Shown here piece by piece: positions 8,360 to 15,221 of a stretch of DNA of 64,000 nucleotides (position 1 is the stretch's first letter; every line of letters starts with the position of its first letter). Origin of the DNA: Stenotrophomonas sp. VV52 (GTDB lineage Bacteria; Pseudomonadota; Gammaproteobacteria; Xanthomonadales; Xanthomonadaceae); assembly GCF_002893095.1 (NCBI RefSeq), contig NZ_PKQQ01000001.1:682001-746000 (forward strand), in the 5' to 3' direction. Position numbers and translations under genes: made by a program. The notes beneath the pieces are model-generated. The model was given only the letters and a program-made list of their open reading frames with translations. It did not search any database and was not told the origin of the DNA.

Positions 8360-9025
8360 TTAGTGGGGGCGAAGCGCTGCAAGCAGGCCTTCGATGGGGT
8401 GGAAACGAACGTCCAGTTCGGCCATCAGCACGGCCTGCATGTCGTTCCTGAATATCTGCAGCCAGCCGGCGTCGGGATCGGCCCCGTCGCCACCGGCGTC
8501 GTCGCGCAGGCGCTCGAAATGGGCGCCCAGCAGGGTCGGCACGCTCGCCAGCAGCTGCTGCTCGCGCGGGCTCAGGGCCTGTTCCATCGCGGCGTCCACC
8601 TCGGCCAGGCGCGGCAGCTCGCCGGGTTCCTGGCTGAGCCGGTCGCGCAACTGGCCGCGCAGGCGCCCGGTCGCGGTCAGCATGGCGCGCTGCACGGTGA
8701 GGCAGCGCTGGCGGAACGCGATCGGGTCGATCCTGACCGGTGCGCCGGCGTCCGGGGTGGACTGGATGGACTGGACCAGGCTGGCACGCACCTTCGCGCA
8801 TTCCTCGGCCAGCGCTTCCACCCCGGTCGGCTCGCTGCCCGCCGGGGCCGGCAGGCGCCCGTCCAGCGCGCGCGACAGCGCGACCGCACGGGTCCAGTCG
8901 ATCCACTGGCTGAGCCGGTCGGACAGGTCCGGCCCGGTGCGCGGGGCGTTGCGGTCGGCCAGCGCCGCCAGCAACCGGATGAAGGGCGGGCCGGGGACAG
9001 GCGTGCGGTGCTGCTTTTTCGCCAT
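8360..9025 (-). CDS. DUF3348 family protein, first gene of the stator-like operon
   Basis: This 221-residue soluble protein is predicted mostly helical and has no signal peptide or membrane segment. It matches what I know of DUF3348, which neighbours DUF802 genes in Burkholderia and Xanthomonas. Recognisable parts are the N-terminal FIRLLAALADR helix, a central PVRIDPIAFRQR segment and the C-terminal LDVRFHPIEGLLAAL tail. ATG 9025 (MAKKQHR) is preferred over the in-frame TTG at 9037. Its stop lies 10 bp before the ATG of the DUF802 gene. It is likely a cytoplasmic partner of the channel tail; the molecular role is unknown. Confidence 0.75.
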   Translation of the reverse strand: MAKKQHRTPVPGPPFIRLLAALADRNAPRTGPDLSDRLSQWIDWTRAVALSRALDGRLPAPAGSEPTGVEALAEECAKVRASLVQSIQSTPDAGAPVRIDPIAFRQRCLTVQRAMLTATGRLRGQLRDRLSQEPGELPRLAEVDAAMEQALSPREQQLLASVPTLLGAHFERLRDDAGGDGADPDAGWLQIFRNDMQAVLMAELDVRFHPIEGLLAALRPH

Positions 9026-9046
9026 GGTACCGGTCAAAAACCGCGA

Positions 9047-9052
9047 ATTTTA
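9047..9052 (-). promoter_or_regulatory. Candidate -10 element for the stator-like operon
   Basis: In the 184-bp divergent gap 9026-9209 the minus strand carries TAAAAT preceded by TG. It is the only AT-rich patch there and lies 21 bp upstream of the DUF3348 ATG. No convincing -35 hexamer is visible. Transcription from here would give a very short leader. Confidence 0.3.
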
Positions 9053-9209
9053 CACTGGAATGACGGCCGGGCTCGCTGAATGCCCGGGCGGCCCGGCGCG
9101 GCGGCGCTTCCACACGCCGTGAACACGCGCGTATGCGCCGCGCTTACATGCGGTTGCCTACGGTGGGGGCGGGCCAACCCATCGCCCGCAATCTTTCCAG
9201 GAGTCCACC

Positions 9210-9620
9210 ATGCAGATCCCCGAAAAAACCCTTGTAGTGGTCGCCGACGGCGGCTCGGCCCGTGTATTCACCAACGTGGGTGACGGCCGCACGCTGCAAC
9301 TGAAGCAGGACGAGGAACTGCAGATCCGCGACATCAGCCCGGAAGGCGTGTCCGGCCAGGGGCCGTCCGGTTCGGTGCCCAAGGACATGAGCATTTCCCA
9401 GCTCAACGAAGCCACCTTCGCCAAGCAGCTGGCCCAGCAGCTGAACGACCACGCGCTGAAGAACCGCTACAGCCACCTGATCCTGGTGGCCGACCCGAAG
9501 ACGCTGGGGCATATCCGCCCGCAGCTGCACAAGGAAGTGGAGTCGCGCATGCTCAAGGAGATCGCCAAGGACCTCACCAATTCCACGCTGGACGACATCC
9601 AGCGCGCCCTGGTGGCCTGA
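9210..9620 (+). CDS. Host-attachment family protein (baeRF/eRF1-like fold)
   Basis: This 136-residue cytoplasmic protein begins with LVVVADGGSARVF, a strand-loop typical of the family annotated as 'required for attachment to host cells'. It continues through a charged loop (around residues 45-60) to LILVADPKTLGHIRPQL and a C-terminal helical segment (EIAKDLTN). The family has been related to archaeo-eukaryotic release factor 1 domains, and a ribosome- or tRNA-linked role has been proposed for it. A good AGGAG Shine-Dalgarno sits just upstream (around 9199). It is followed two bases later by the thioredoxin-like gene, so they are probably co-transcribed. Confidence 0.8.
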   Translation: MQIPEKTLVVVADGGSARVFTNVGDGRTLQLKQDEELQIRDISPEGVSGQGPSGSVPKDMSISQLNEATFAKQLAQQLNDHALKNRYSHLILVADPKTLGHIRPQLHKEVESRMLKEIAKDLTNSTLDDIQRALVA

Positions 9621-9622
9621 GC

Positions 9623-9955
9623 ATGGCCTTCGCGACCCGCTATGCAGATCAGTTGGAGCCAACCCGTGCCGAGGTCGAGGCCGGCACGGGCTGGCAGCTG
9701 CTGGAGTTCGGCACCGACTGGTGCGGGCACTGCCAGGCCGCGCAGCCGGCGGTGCGCGGGTTCGTGGACGGCCACCCCGACCTGGCGCACCGCAAGGTTG
9801 AGGACGGCAAGGGGCGCCCGCTCGGGCGCGCCTTCACGGTGAAGCTGTGGCCGACCCTGGTGCTGCTCAAGGACGGCCAGGAGCAGGCGAGGGTGGTGCG
9901 GCCGACCGCACCAGCAGACCTGCAGCCGCTGGAGCAGGCCCTCGACGCCGGGTAG
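9623..9955 (+). CDS. Thioredoxin-family protein
   Basis: This is a compact 110-residue thioredoxin fold with the redox motif WCGHC at about residues 33-37 and a downstream cis-proline (KLWPTLVLL). It has no signal peptide, so it should act in the cytoplasm as a disulfide reductase or thiol carrier. It is shorter and more divergent than TrxA and has CGHC rather than CGPC, an active site more typical of disulfide-isomerase-like members. It starts two bases after the stop of the host-attachment gene. Its TAG stop (9953-9955) is part of the GTAG head of a SMAG-like repeat. Confidence 0.85.
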   Translation: MAFATRYADQLEPTRAEVEAGTGWQLLEFGTDWCGHCQAAQPAVRGFVDGHPDLAHRKVEDGKGRPLGRAFTVKLWPTLVLLKDGQEQARVVRPTAPADLQPLEQALDAG

Positions 9956-9975
9956 GTCCGGCCGCTAGCCGGGCA
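9952..9975 (+). repeat. SMAG-like GTAG hairpin overlapping the thioredoxin stop codon
   Basis: GTAG (9952-9955) is followed by a short inverted repeat, CCGGC (9958-9962) and GCCGG (9968-9972), with a 5-base loop. The TAG of GTAG is the stop codon of the preceding gene. The hairpin could act as a weak terminator or as an mRNA 3'-end stabiliser. The stem is shorter than in the other copies, so membership of the family is likely but not certain. Confidence 0.55.
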
Positions 9976-9979
9976 CGGA

Positions 9980-10017
9980 TATACCAAAATTCCCAATTTG
10001 TCCAAAAAGGGTATACT
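9980..10017 (+). promoter_or_regulatory. Promoter/operator of the Phd-zeta toxin-antitoxin pair
   Basis: This is a strikingly AT-rich 38-bp patch in a GC-rich background. It holds a perfect dyad AAATT-CCC-AATTT (9987-9999) and an outer inverted repeat TATACC (9980-9985) / GGTATA (10010-10015). A near-consensus -10 hexamer TATACT lies at 10012-10017, overlapping the outer repeat. The -35 is poor (TTCCCA at 9990-9995 with 16-bp spacing is the best). Phd/YefM antitoxins typically bind palindromes over their own promoter, so autorepression from here is likely. Confidence 0.6.
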
Positions 10018-10044
10018 GGCCCCGTCCGCCGTTGGAGTTCCGCC

Positions 10045-10386
10045 ATGAGCCTGCCTTTGGATGTGCCCGGTCTTGAAAAGGCCACCGCGTCGTCGGTGAA
10101 GACCCGCGGCTGGCCGAGCCTGATGCGCACCGTGCGCGAGAAGCAGGCGCTGGTGATCACCAACCACAACCACCCCGAAGCGGTGATCGTGGACATCAAG
10201 GCCTACCAGGAGCTGCTGGCCCGCGCGGCCGGCAGCCAGGATGACGGCCGCCAAGGCGAACTCGAGCGCCTGCGCGCCGAGTTCGACACCGCCCTGTCCA
10301 GCCTGCAGCGCGAGGGCGGCCTGGGCAAGGTGCTCGGCCAGCCGATCCGCCGTGGCAAGGCGACGCTCCTTGGCCCCTCGCTCTGA
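10045..10386 (+). CDS. Phd/YefM-type antitoxin
   Basis: This 113-residue protein has an N-terminal Phd/YefM-like DNA-binding and dimerisation fold. TRGWPSLMRTVREKQALVIT leads into a strand with PEAVIVDIKAYQELL (residues about 20-55). The helical C-terminal half, rich in Glu/Arg/Leu, would cover the toxin. The start at ATG 10045 lies 28 bp after the -10 element. It immediately precedes the zeta-type toxin gene (3-bp gap), which supports a toxin-antitoxin pair. It should neutralise the toxin and repress the promoter through the dyads at 9980-10017. Confidence 0.75.
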   Translation: MSLPLDVPGLEKATASSVKTRGWPSLMRTVREKQALVITNHNHPEAVIVDIKAYQELLARAAGSQDDGRQGELERLRAEFDTALSSLQREGGLGKVLGQPIRRGKATLLGPSL

Positions 10387-10389
10387 CCG

Positions 10390-11016
10390 GTGGCGAAGAT
10401 CCTGGTGTTGGCCGGCGTCAACGGCGCCGGTAAAAGTTCGCTGTTGGGCACGTGGCTGCGCGAAGCCGGCCTGACCTGGTTCAACCCCGATGCGTTCACC
10501 CGGCGGCTGGTGGAGCAGGGCTGGCCCCTGGATGAAGCCAATGCCGCGGCATGGAGTGAGGGCACCCGACGGCTGCGCCAGGCGATGGCCGACGGCACCG
10601 ATTTCGCATTCGAGACAACGCTGGGGGGCAACACCATTCCGCGCCTGCTGCGCGAGGCGTGCGACAGCCACGAGGTGGCGATCTGGTTCTGCGGCTTGCA
10701 GAGCGTTGCACTGCACGTGCAGCGCGTGGCTGATCGGGTCAGCCAGGGCGGTCATGACATTCCGCAGGACAAGATCCGTGCGCGTTACGATTCCGCGCGC
10801 GAAAACCTGATCGCGTTGTTGCCGTACCTTGCCGAGCTGCACGTGTACGACAACAGCGCGCCGGTGGATGCGCAGGGCAGGGCAACGCCGCTGCCGCTGC
10901 TGCAGCTGGATCGCGACGGACTGCATCATCCGGTGACGGTGATCGATCTGCTGAAGACGCCGGATTGGGCGAAACCCATCGTGATGCGTGCGATGGAACT
11001 GCACGCGAACGGTTGA
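10390..11016 (+). CDS. Zeta-toxin family P-loop kinase
   Basis: This 208-residue protein starts at a GTG. The Walker A motif GVNGAGKSS sits at residues 9-17. NPDAF, AFETTLGG and RVSQGGHDIPQDKIRARY (about residues 115-135) match the catalytic and substrate-loop motifs of zeta/PezT kinases, which phosphorylate UDP-N-acetyl sugars and block peptidoglycan synthesis. All key motifs look intact, so it should be active. It is the second gene of an operon with the Phd/YefM-type antitoxin, not the epsilon or PezA antitoxins known for classical zeta systems. The toxin role is inferred; some family members may be non-toxic kinases. Confidence 0.75.
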   Translation: MAKILVLAGVNGAGKSSLLGTWLREAGLTWFNPDAFTRRLVEQGWPLDEANAAAWSEGTRRLRQAMADGTDFAFETTLGGNTIPRLLREACDSHEVAIWFCGLQSVALHVQRVADRVSQGGHDIPQDKIRARYDSARENLIALLPYLAELHVYDNSAPVDAQGRATPLPLLQLDRDGLHHPVTVIDLLKTPDWAKPIVMRAMELHANG

Positions 11017-11308
11017 TCGCAGTGCATGGAAAACGCTTGAAAACAGGTGTTTTCTGCAGCATGTGAAGACATGGCCAGGGCCCGGCGGGTCAAATGTGGT
11101 AACATGCATCGCTTGATCATTGTCCCGGGCCGTTGCCCGTCTCTCGGTCATCCTTCCTGCAGCGCCGTTGTGTTTTCGCGGCCGTCCGGGAGCGTCTGTT
11201 GCCACCCCTCTTCGCGCATCGTGCCGCGTTCTTCCAGAGGCGGTCTTTTCCTGTGCCTTGCGCGGGGACGCCAGGCGTCGGGATGACCCTGCTTGCAGGA
11301 GAAAGCAG
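11017..11308. other. 292-bp non-coding region upstream of proP
   Basis: No credible gene is seen. The notable element is a perfect 7-bp inverted repeat with a 2-base centre at 11039-11054 (GAAAACAGGTGTTTTC), in the AT-richest part of the gap, a possible operator for osmotic control of proP. The remainder up to the ribosome binding site AGGAGA (11297-11302) could be a long 5' leader. I could not identify convincing -35/-10 pairs. Confidence 0.4.
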
Positions 11309-12793
11309 ATGCAGGAAGTGCATGCCGCACATGCGCATTTCGGTTGGTTCAAGCGCCGCCGCCAGATGAAGGTCGACGAAGTCACTGTCGTTGACCGCCC
11401 CATGTTGAAGAAAGCCGTCGGCGCTGCCGCGCTCGGCAATGCGGTGGAATGGTTCGACTTCGGTGTGTACGGCTATCTCGCCGTTACCCTGGGCCATGTG
11501 TTCTTCCCGACCAGCAGCCCAACCGCGCAGCTGATCGCCACCTTCGCCACCTTCACCGTGGCCTTCCTGGTCCGTCCGCTCGGCGGGCTGGTGTTCGGTC
11601 CCCTCGGCGACCGCTATGGTCGACAGAAAGTGCTGGCCTTCACCATGATCCTGATGGCGCTGGGCACCTTCAGCATCGGCCTGATTCCCTCCTACGACAG
11701 CATCGGCATGTGGGCGCCCGCGCTGCTGCTGATCGCGCGGCTGGTACAGGGCTTCTCCACCGGTGGCGAGTACGGTGGCGCAGCGACCTTCATCGCCGAA
11801 TACTCCACCGACCGCAACCGCGGCCTGATGGGCAGCTGGCTGGAGTTCGGCACGCTCGGCGGCTACATCGCCGGTGCGGCCACCGTGACCGTGCTGCACA
11901 TGGCGCTGAGCAGCAGCCAGATGCTGGACTGGGGCTGGCGCCTGCCGTTCCTGATCGCCGGGCCGTTGGGCCTGCTCGGGCTGTACATGCGCATGAAGCT
12001 GGAAGAAACCCCGGCCTTCCGCGCGTATGCCGAAGAAGCCGACAAGCGCGACCTGGAACGTCCGGGCCTGGGCGCGCTGCTGCGCGTGCACTGGCCGCAG
12101 CTGCTCAAGTGCGTGGGCCTGGTGCTCGTCTTCAATGTCACCGACTACATGCTGCTCACCTACATGCCCAGCTACCTGAGCGTAACCATGGGCTACGCCG
12201 AGAGCAAGGGCCTGCTGCTGATCATCATCGTGATGCTGGTGATGATGCCGCTCAACGTTGTCGGCGGGTTGTTCAGTGACCGGCTGGGTCGTCGCCCGAT
12301 GATCATCGGTGCCTGCATCGCCCTGTTCGCGCTGGCCGTCCCGTGCCTGCTGCTGGTCGGCAGCGGCAACGACTGGCTGATCTTCCTGGGTCTTATGCTG
12401 CTGGGCCTGGCGCTGGTGTGCTTCACCAGTTCGATGCCGTCCACCTTGCCGGCGTTGTTCTATACGCCCGTGCGTTACAGCGCGCTGTCGATCGCCTTCA
12501 ACGTGTCGGTCTCTCTGTTCGGGGGCACCACGCCGCTGATCACCGCCTGGCTGGTCGAGCGCACCGGCGATCCGCTGGTGCCTGCTTACTACCTGATGGG
12601 CGCGGCCGTGATCGGCCTGATCACCATGCTGTTCGTCAAGGAAACCGCCAACCTGCCATTGCGCGGCTCCCCGCCGGCGGTCGCCAGCGAAGCCGAAGCG
12701 CATGCCCTGCTGAAGAGCGACGAAACGGTGACCGTAGACCCGCACCAGCCGACGCTCCCCGAGGCGGCATTGCCGGATGCGCGACCCGCGTAA
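11309..12793 (+). CDS. proP: Proline/glycine betaine:H+ symporter (MFS)
   Basis: This 494-residue, twelve-helix major facilitator transporter is very close to E. coli ProP across its length. Shared stretches include AALGNAVEWFDFGVYGYLAV, RPLGGLVFGPLGDRYGRQK, FSTGGEYGGAATFIAEYS, the DWGWRLPFLIAGPLGLLGLY block and MLLTYMPSYLS. It imports compatible solutes under osmotic stress. ATG 11309 is chosen for its AGGAGA ribosome binding site 6 bp upstream; the upstream extension of the frame is non-coding. The C-terminus (about 50 residues, Glu/Pro/Ala-rich) does not show the antiparallel coiled coil of E. coli ProP, so osmosensing may differ. Confidence 0.9.
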   Translation: MQEVHAAHAHFGWFKRRRQMKVDEVTVVDRPMLKKAVGAAALGNAVEWFDFGVYGYLAVTLGHVFFPTSSPTAQLIATFATFTVAFLVRPLGGLVFGPLGDRYGRQKVLAFTMILMALGTFSIGLIPSYDSIGMWAPALLLIARLVQGFSTGGEYGGAATFIAEYSTDRNRGLMGSWLEFGTLGGYIAGAATVTVLHMALSSSQMLDWGWRLPFLIAGPLGLLGLYMRMKLEETPAFRAYAEEADKRDLERPGLGALLRVHWPQLLKCVGLVLVFNVTDYMLLTYMPSYLSVTMGYAESKGLLLIIIVMLVMMPLNVVGGLFSDRLGRRPMIIGACIALFALAVPCLLLVGSGNDWLIFLGLMLLGLALVCFTSSMPSTLPALFYTPVRYSALSIAFNVSVSLFGGTTPLITAWLVERTGDPLVPAYYLMGAAVIGLITMLFVKETANLPLRGSPPAVASEAEAHALLKSDETVTVDPHQPTLPEAALPDARPA

Positions 12794-12799
12794 ACTGGA

Positions 12800-12826
12800 C
12801 CCCGCGCCGCAACATGCGGCGCGGGG
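12800..12826 (+). terminator. Strong hairpin after proP
   Basis: This is a perfect 11-bp inverted repeat, CCCCGCGCCGC (12800-12810) and GCGGCGCGGGG (12816-12826), with loop AACAT, starting 7 bp after the proP stop. There is no U-tract, so it is a hairpin without the classical intrinsic-terminator tail, as is common in this GC range. Confidence 0.6.
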
Positions 12827-12839
12827 GCATCCAATGCTA

Positions 12840-12862
12840 GGATCGATCCACCTTGTATCGAT
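12840..12862 (+). promoter_or_regulatory. Palindromic ATCGAT elements upstream of the GH92 gene
   Basis: A perfect 10-bp palindrome GGATCGATCC (12840-12849) is followed 7 bp later by ATCGAT (12857-12862), directly before the GH92 start at 12873. Repeated ATCGAT cores so close to the start suggest an operator or part of a promoter. No regulator can be assigned from the sequence. Confidence 0.35.
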
Positions 12863-12872
12863 CTAAATCCAA

Positions 12873-15215
12873 ATGACCAGAGCGGCGGCAACGGGGTGGG
12901 TAGCATTGGCCATGGGCGCCATGCTGGCAGCAGGAGGCGCCACTGCGGCGCCACAGACCGCAGGCGAACGCGCCTACACCGCGGTCGATCCGTTCATCGG
13001 CACCGGTGGCGAAGGGCATACCTACCCGGGCGCCACGGTGCCGTTCGGCATGGTCCAGCTCAGCCCCGACACCCGCATCCAGCCGCGTGAGAAGGCCTAC
13101 GACTGGGCCGCCGGTTATCGTTACGACGACAGCAGCATCGTCGGCTTCTCGCATACCCACTTCTCCGGCAGCGGCCATTCCGACCTCGGCGACGTGCTGG
13201 TGATGCCGTTCACCGGCGACCCCGGCCTGGAGCGCGGCGATCCGGAGAAGCCCCGCAGCGGCTACGCCTCGCGTTTCGACCACAAGGACGAAAAGGCCGA
13301 GCCCGGCTACTACGCGGTGACCCTGCAGGACTACAAGGTCCGCGCCGAACTCACCGCCAGCGCCCGCACCGGCGTGCACCGCTATACCTACCCGAAGGGC
13401 GAGTCGGCCAAGCTGCTGCTCGACCTGCGCACCAGCCTGTACGACTACCCGGGCAAGATCTCATGGTCGCGGCTGCGCGTGCGCGACGACGGCACCATCA
13501 CCGGCTTCCGCGAAACCCGCGGCTGGGCGCCGGGCCGCCAGCTGTATTTCGCGATGCGCTTCTCGCGCCCGCTGACCGGACACGCGCTGCACAACACCGA
13601 GAAGGACATTCCCTACAAGGGCTTCCCGCCGCCGGGCCAGAACGATCCGACCCAGCGCGCACAGATTGAAGGTCGCCAGCTGGTAGGCACGTTCGACTTC
13701 GGCAAGCTCGATGCACCGCTGGTGGTGAGCGTGGCGATTTCGCCGGTCAGCGAAGCCGGCGCCATCGCCAACCTTGAAGCCGAAGCCAAGGACCAGGACT
13801 TCGACCGCATCCGCGCCGACGCCCGCACCCAGTGGCAGCAGGCGCTGTCGGTGCTGGACATCGAGGCACCGCAGCACGATCGCCGCAGTGCCTACACCGC
13901 GCTGTACCACAGCCTGCTGGGGCCGACGCTGTTCATGGACGTGGACGGCCAGTACCGCGGTTCGGACAACGCCGTGCACCGCGCCGAGGGCTATACCAAC
14001 TACTCTACGTTTTCGCTGTGGGACACCTACCGTGCACTGCACCCGCTGCTGACCCTGGTGCAGCCGGAACAGCGCACCAGCGACATGGTCAATTCGCTGC
14101 TTGCCCACCAGCACAACAGCCCCTACGGCATGCTGCCGGTGTGGGCGTTCCACGGCCAGGAAACCTGGTGCATGATCGGTTACCACGCGGTGCCGGTGAT
14201 CGCCGACGCGTACGTCAAGGGCATCCGTGGCTTCGACGCCGACAAGGCGCTCAAGGCGATGGTCGCCACCGCCAACTACGGCCCCTACGACGGCATCGCG
14301 CAGTACCGCGAACTGGGCTGGGTGCCGATCGACGAAGAAGGCGAGGCCGCCAGCAAGACGCTGGAATACGCCTTCGACGACTGGACCATCGCGCGCATGG
14401 CTACGGCCATGGGCAAGAACGACGTCGCCACCGAGTTCGACAAGCGCGCCACCAACTGGCGGCATGCCTTCGATGGGGAAACCGGCTTCATGCGCGCCCG
14501 CAAGCGCGACGGCAGCTTCCGCACCCCGTTCGATCCCAGCGCCAGCGGCTATGGCACCGACTACACCGAAGGCAACGCCTGGCAGTATTCGTGGTATGTC
14601 CCGCAGGACGTGGCCGGCCTGGCCGCTGCACACGGCGGCGCCGACAAGCTGCTGGCGCGGCTGGACGCGGTGTTCGACGCCAAGGTCGACCCGTCGATCT
14701 TCGAGCACATGGAAGACATCACCGGCCTGATCGGCTGGTACGCGCACGGCAATGAGCCCAGCCACCACGTGGCCTACCTGTACGCGCATGCCGGGCAGCC
14801 ATGGCGCACCCAGGCCCGCCTCAAGCAGATCATGGACACCCAGTACGCGGACCGTCCCGATGGCCTGGCCGGCAATGACGACCTGGGCCAGATGTCGGCG
14901 TGGTACGTGTTCACCGCGCTCGGGTTCTATCCGGTCGCCCCGGGCAGCGCCGAGTACATCATCGGCCGCCCGTTCCTTCCCAAGGCGGTGTTGAACCTGC
15001 CCAACGGCAAGACCTTCCGCATCACCACCGACGGCATGGGCAAGGGCCACGAGTACGTCGGTTCGGTCACGCTCAACGGCAAGCCGCTCAACCGCACGTT
15101 CCTGCGCCACGCCGAGATCATGGCCGGTGGCGAACTGCACTTCACCCTGCAGGCCGACGCCAACACCGCGTGGCCGGGGCAGGGCGCCGAGCAGCCGTAC
15201 TCGATGTCGCACTGA
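12873..15215 (+). CDS. GH92 family alpha-mannosidase, exported
   Basis: This 780-residue protein has an N-terminal signal peptide (hydrophobic residues about 7-25, Ala-rich cleavage region). The GH92 N-terminal signature DPFIGTGGEGHTYPGATVPF lies at about residues 37-56. Catalytic-domain motifs near the end include HMEDITGLIGWYAHGNEPSH and NDDLGQMSAWYVF; in GH92 these carry the calcium-site and acid/base residues. The family hydrolyses alpha-mannosidic linkages (alpha-1,2 most often) of N-glycans or yeast mannan by a calcium-dependent inverting mechanism, here in the periplasm or outside. It is a single gene with its own upstream palindromes. The AraC gene beyond SRAP might regulate it, but nothing proves this. 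Confidence 0.9.
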   Translation: MTRAAATGWVALAMGAMLAAGGATAAPQTAGERAYTAVDPFIGTGGEGHTYPGATVPFGMVQLSPDTRIQPREKAYDWAAGYRYDDSSIVGFSHTHFSGSGHSDLGDVLVMPFTGDPGLERGDPEKPRSGYASRFDHKDEKAEPGYYAVTLQDYKVRAELTASARTGVHRYTYPKGESAKLLLDLRTSLYDYPGKISWSRLRVRDDGTITGFRETRGWAPGRQLYFAMRFSRPLTGHALHNTEKDIPYKGFPPPGQNDPTQRAQIEGRQLVGTFDFGKLDAPLVVSVAISPVSEAGAIANLEAEAKDQDFDRIRADARTQWQQALSVLDIEAPQHDRRSAYTALYHSLLGPTLFMDVDGQYRGSDNAVHRAEGYTNYSTFSLWDTYRALHPLLTLVQPEQRTSDMVNSLLAHQHNSPYGMLPVWAFHGQETWCMIGYHAVPVIADAYVKGIRGFDADKALKAMVATANYGPYDGIAQYRELGWVPIDEEGEAASKTLEYAFDDWTIARMATAMGKNDVATEFDKRATNWRHAFDGETGFMRARKRDGSFRTPFDPSASGYGTDYTEGNAWQYSWYVPQDVAGLAAAHGGADKLLARLDAVFDAKVDPSIFEHMEDITGLIGWYAHGNEPSHHVAYLYAHAGQPWRTQARLKQIMDTQYADRPDGLAGNDDLGQMSAWYVFTALGFYPVAPGSAEYIIGRPFLPKAVLNLPNGKTFRITTDGMGKGHEYVGSVTLNGKPLNRTFLRHAEIMAGGELHFTLQADANTAWPGQGAEQPYSMSH

Positions 15216-15221
15216 CGTCCT

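Noticed and set aside
6019..8451. Long plus-strand open frame opposite the DUF802 gene
   Set aside because: The minus-strand protein has membrane helices and MotA/ExbB motifs and sits in an operon. The plus-strand reading is Gly/His/Arg-rich low-complexity sequence.
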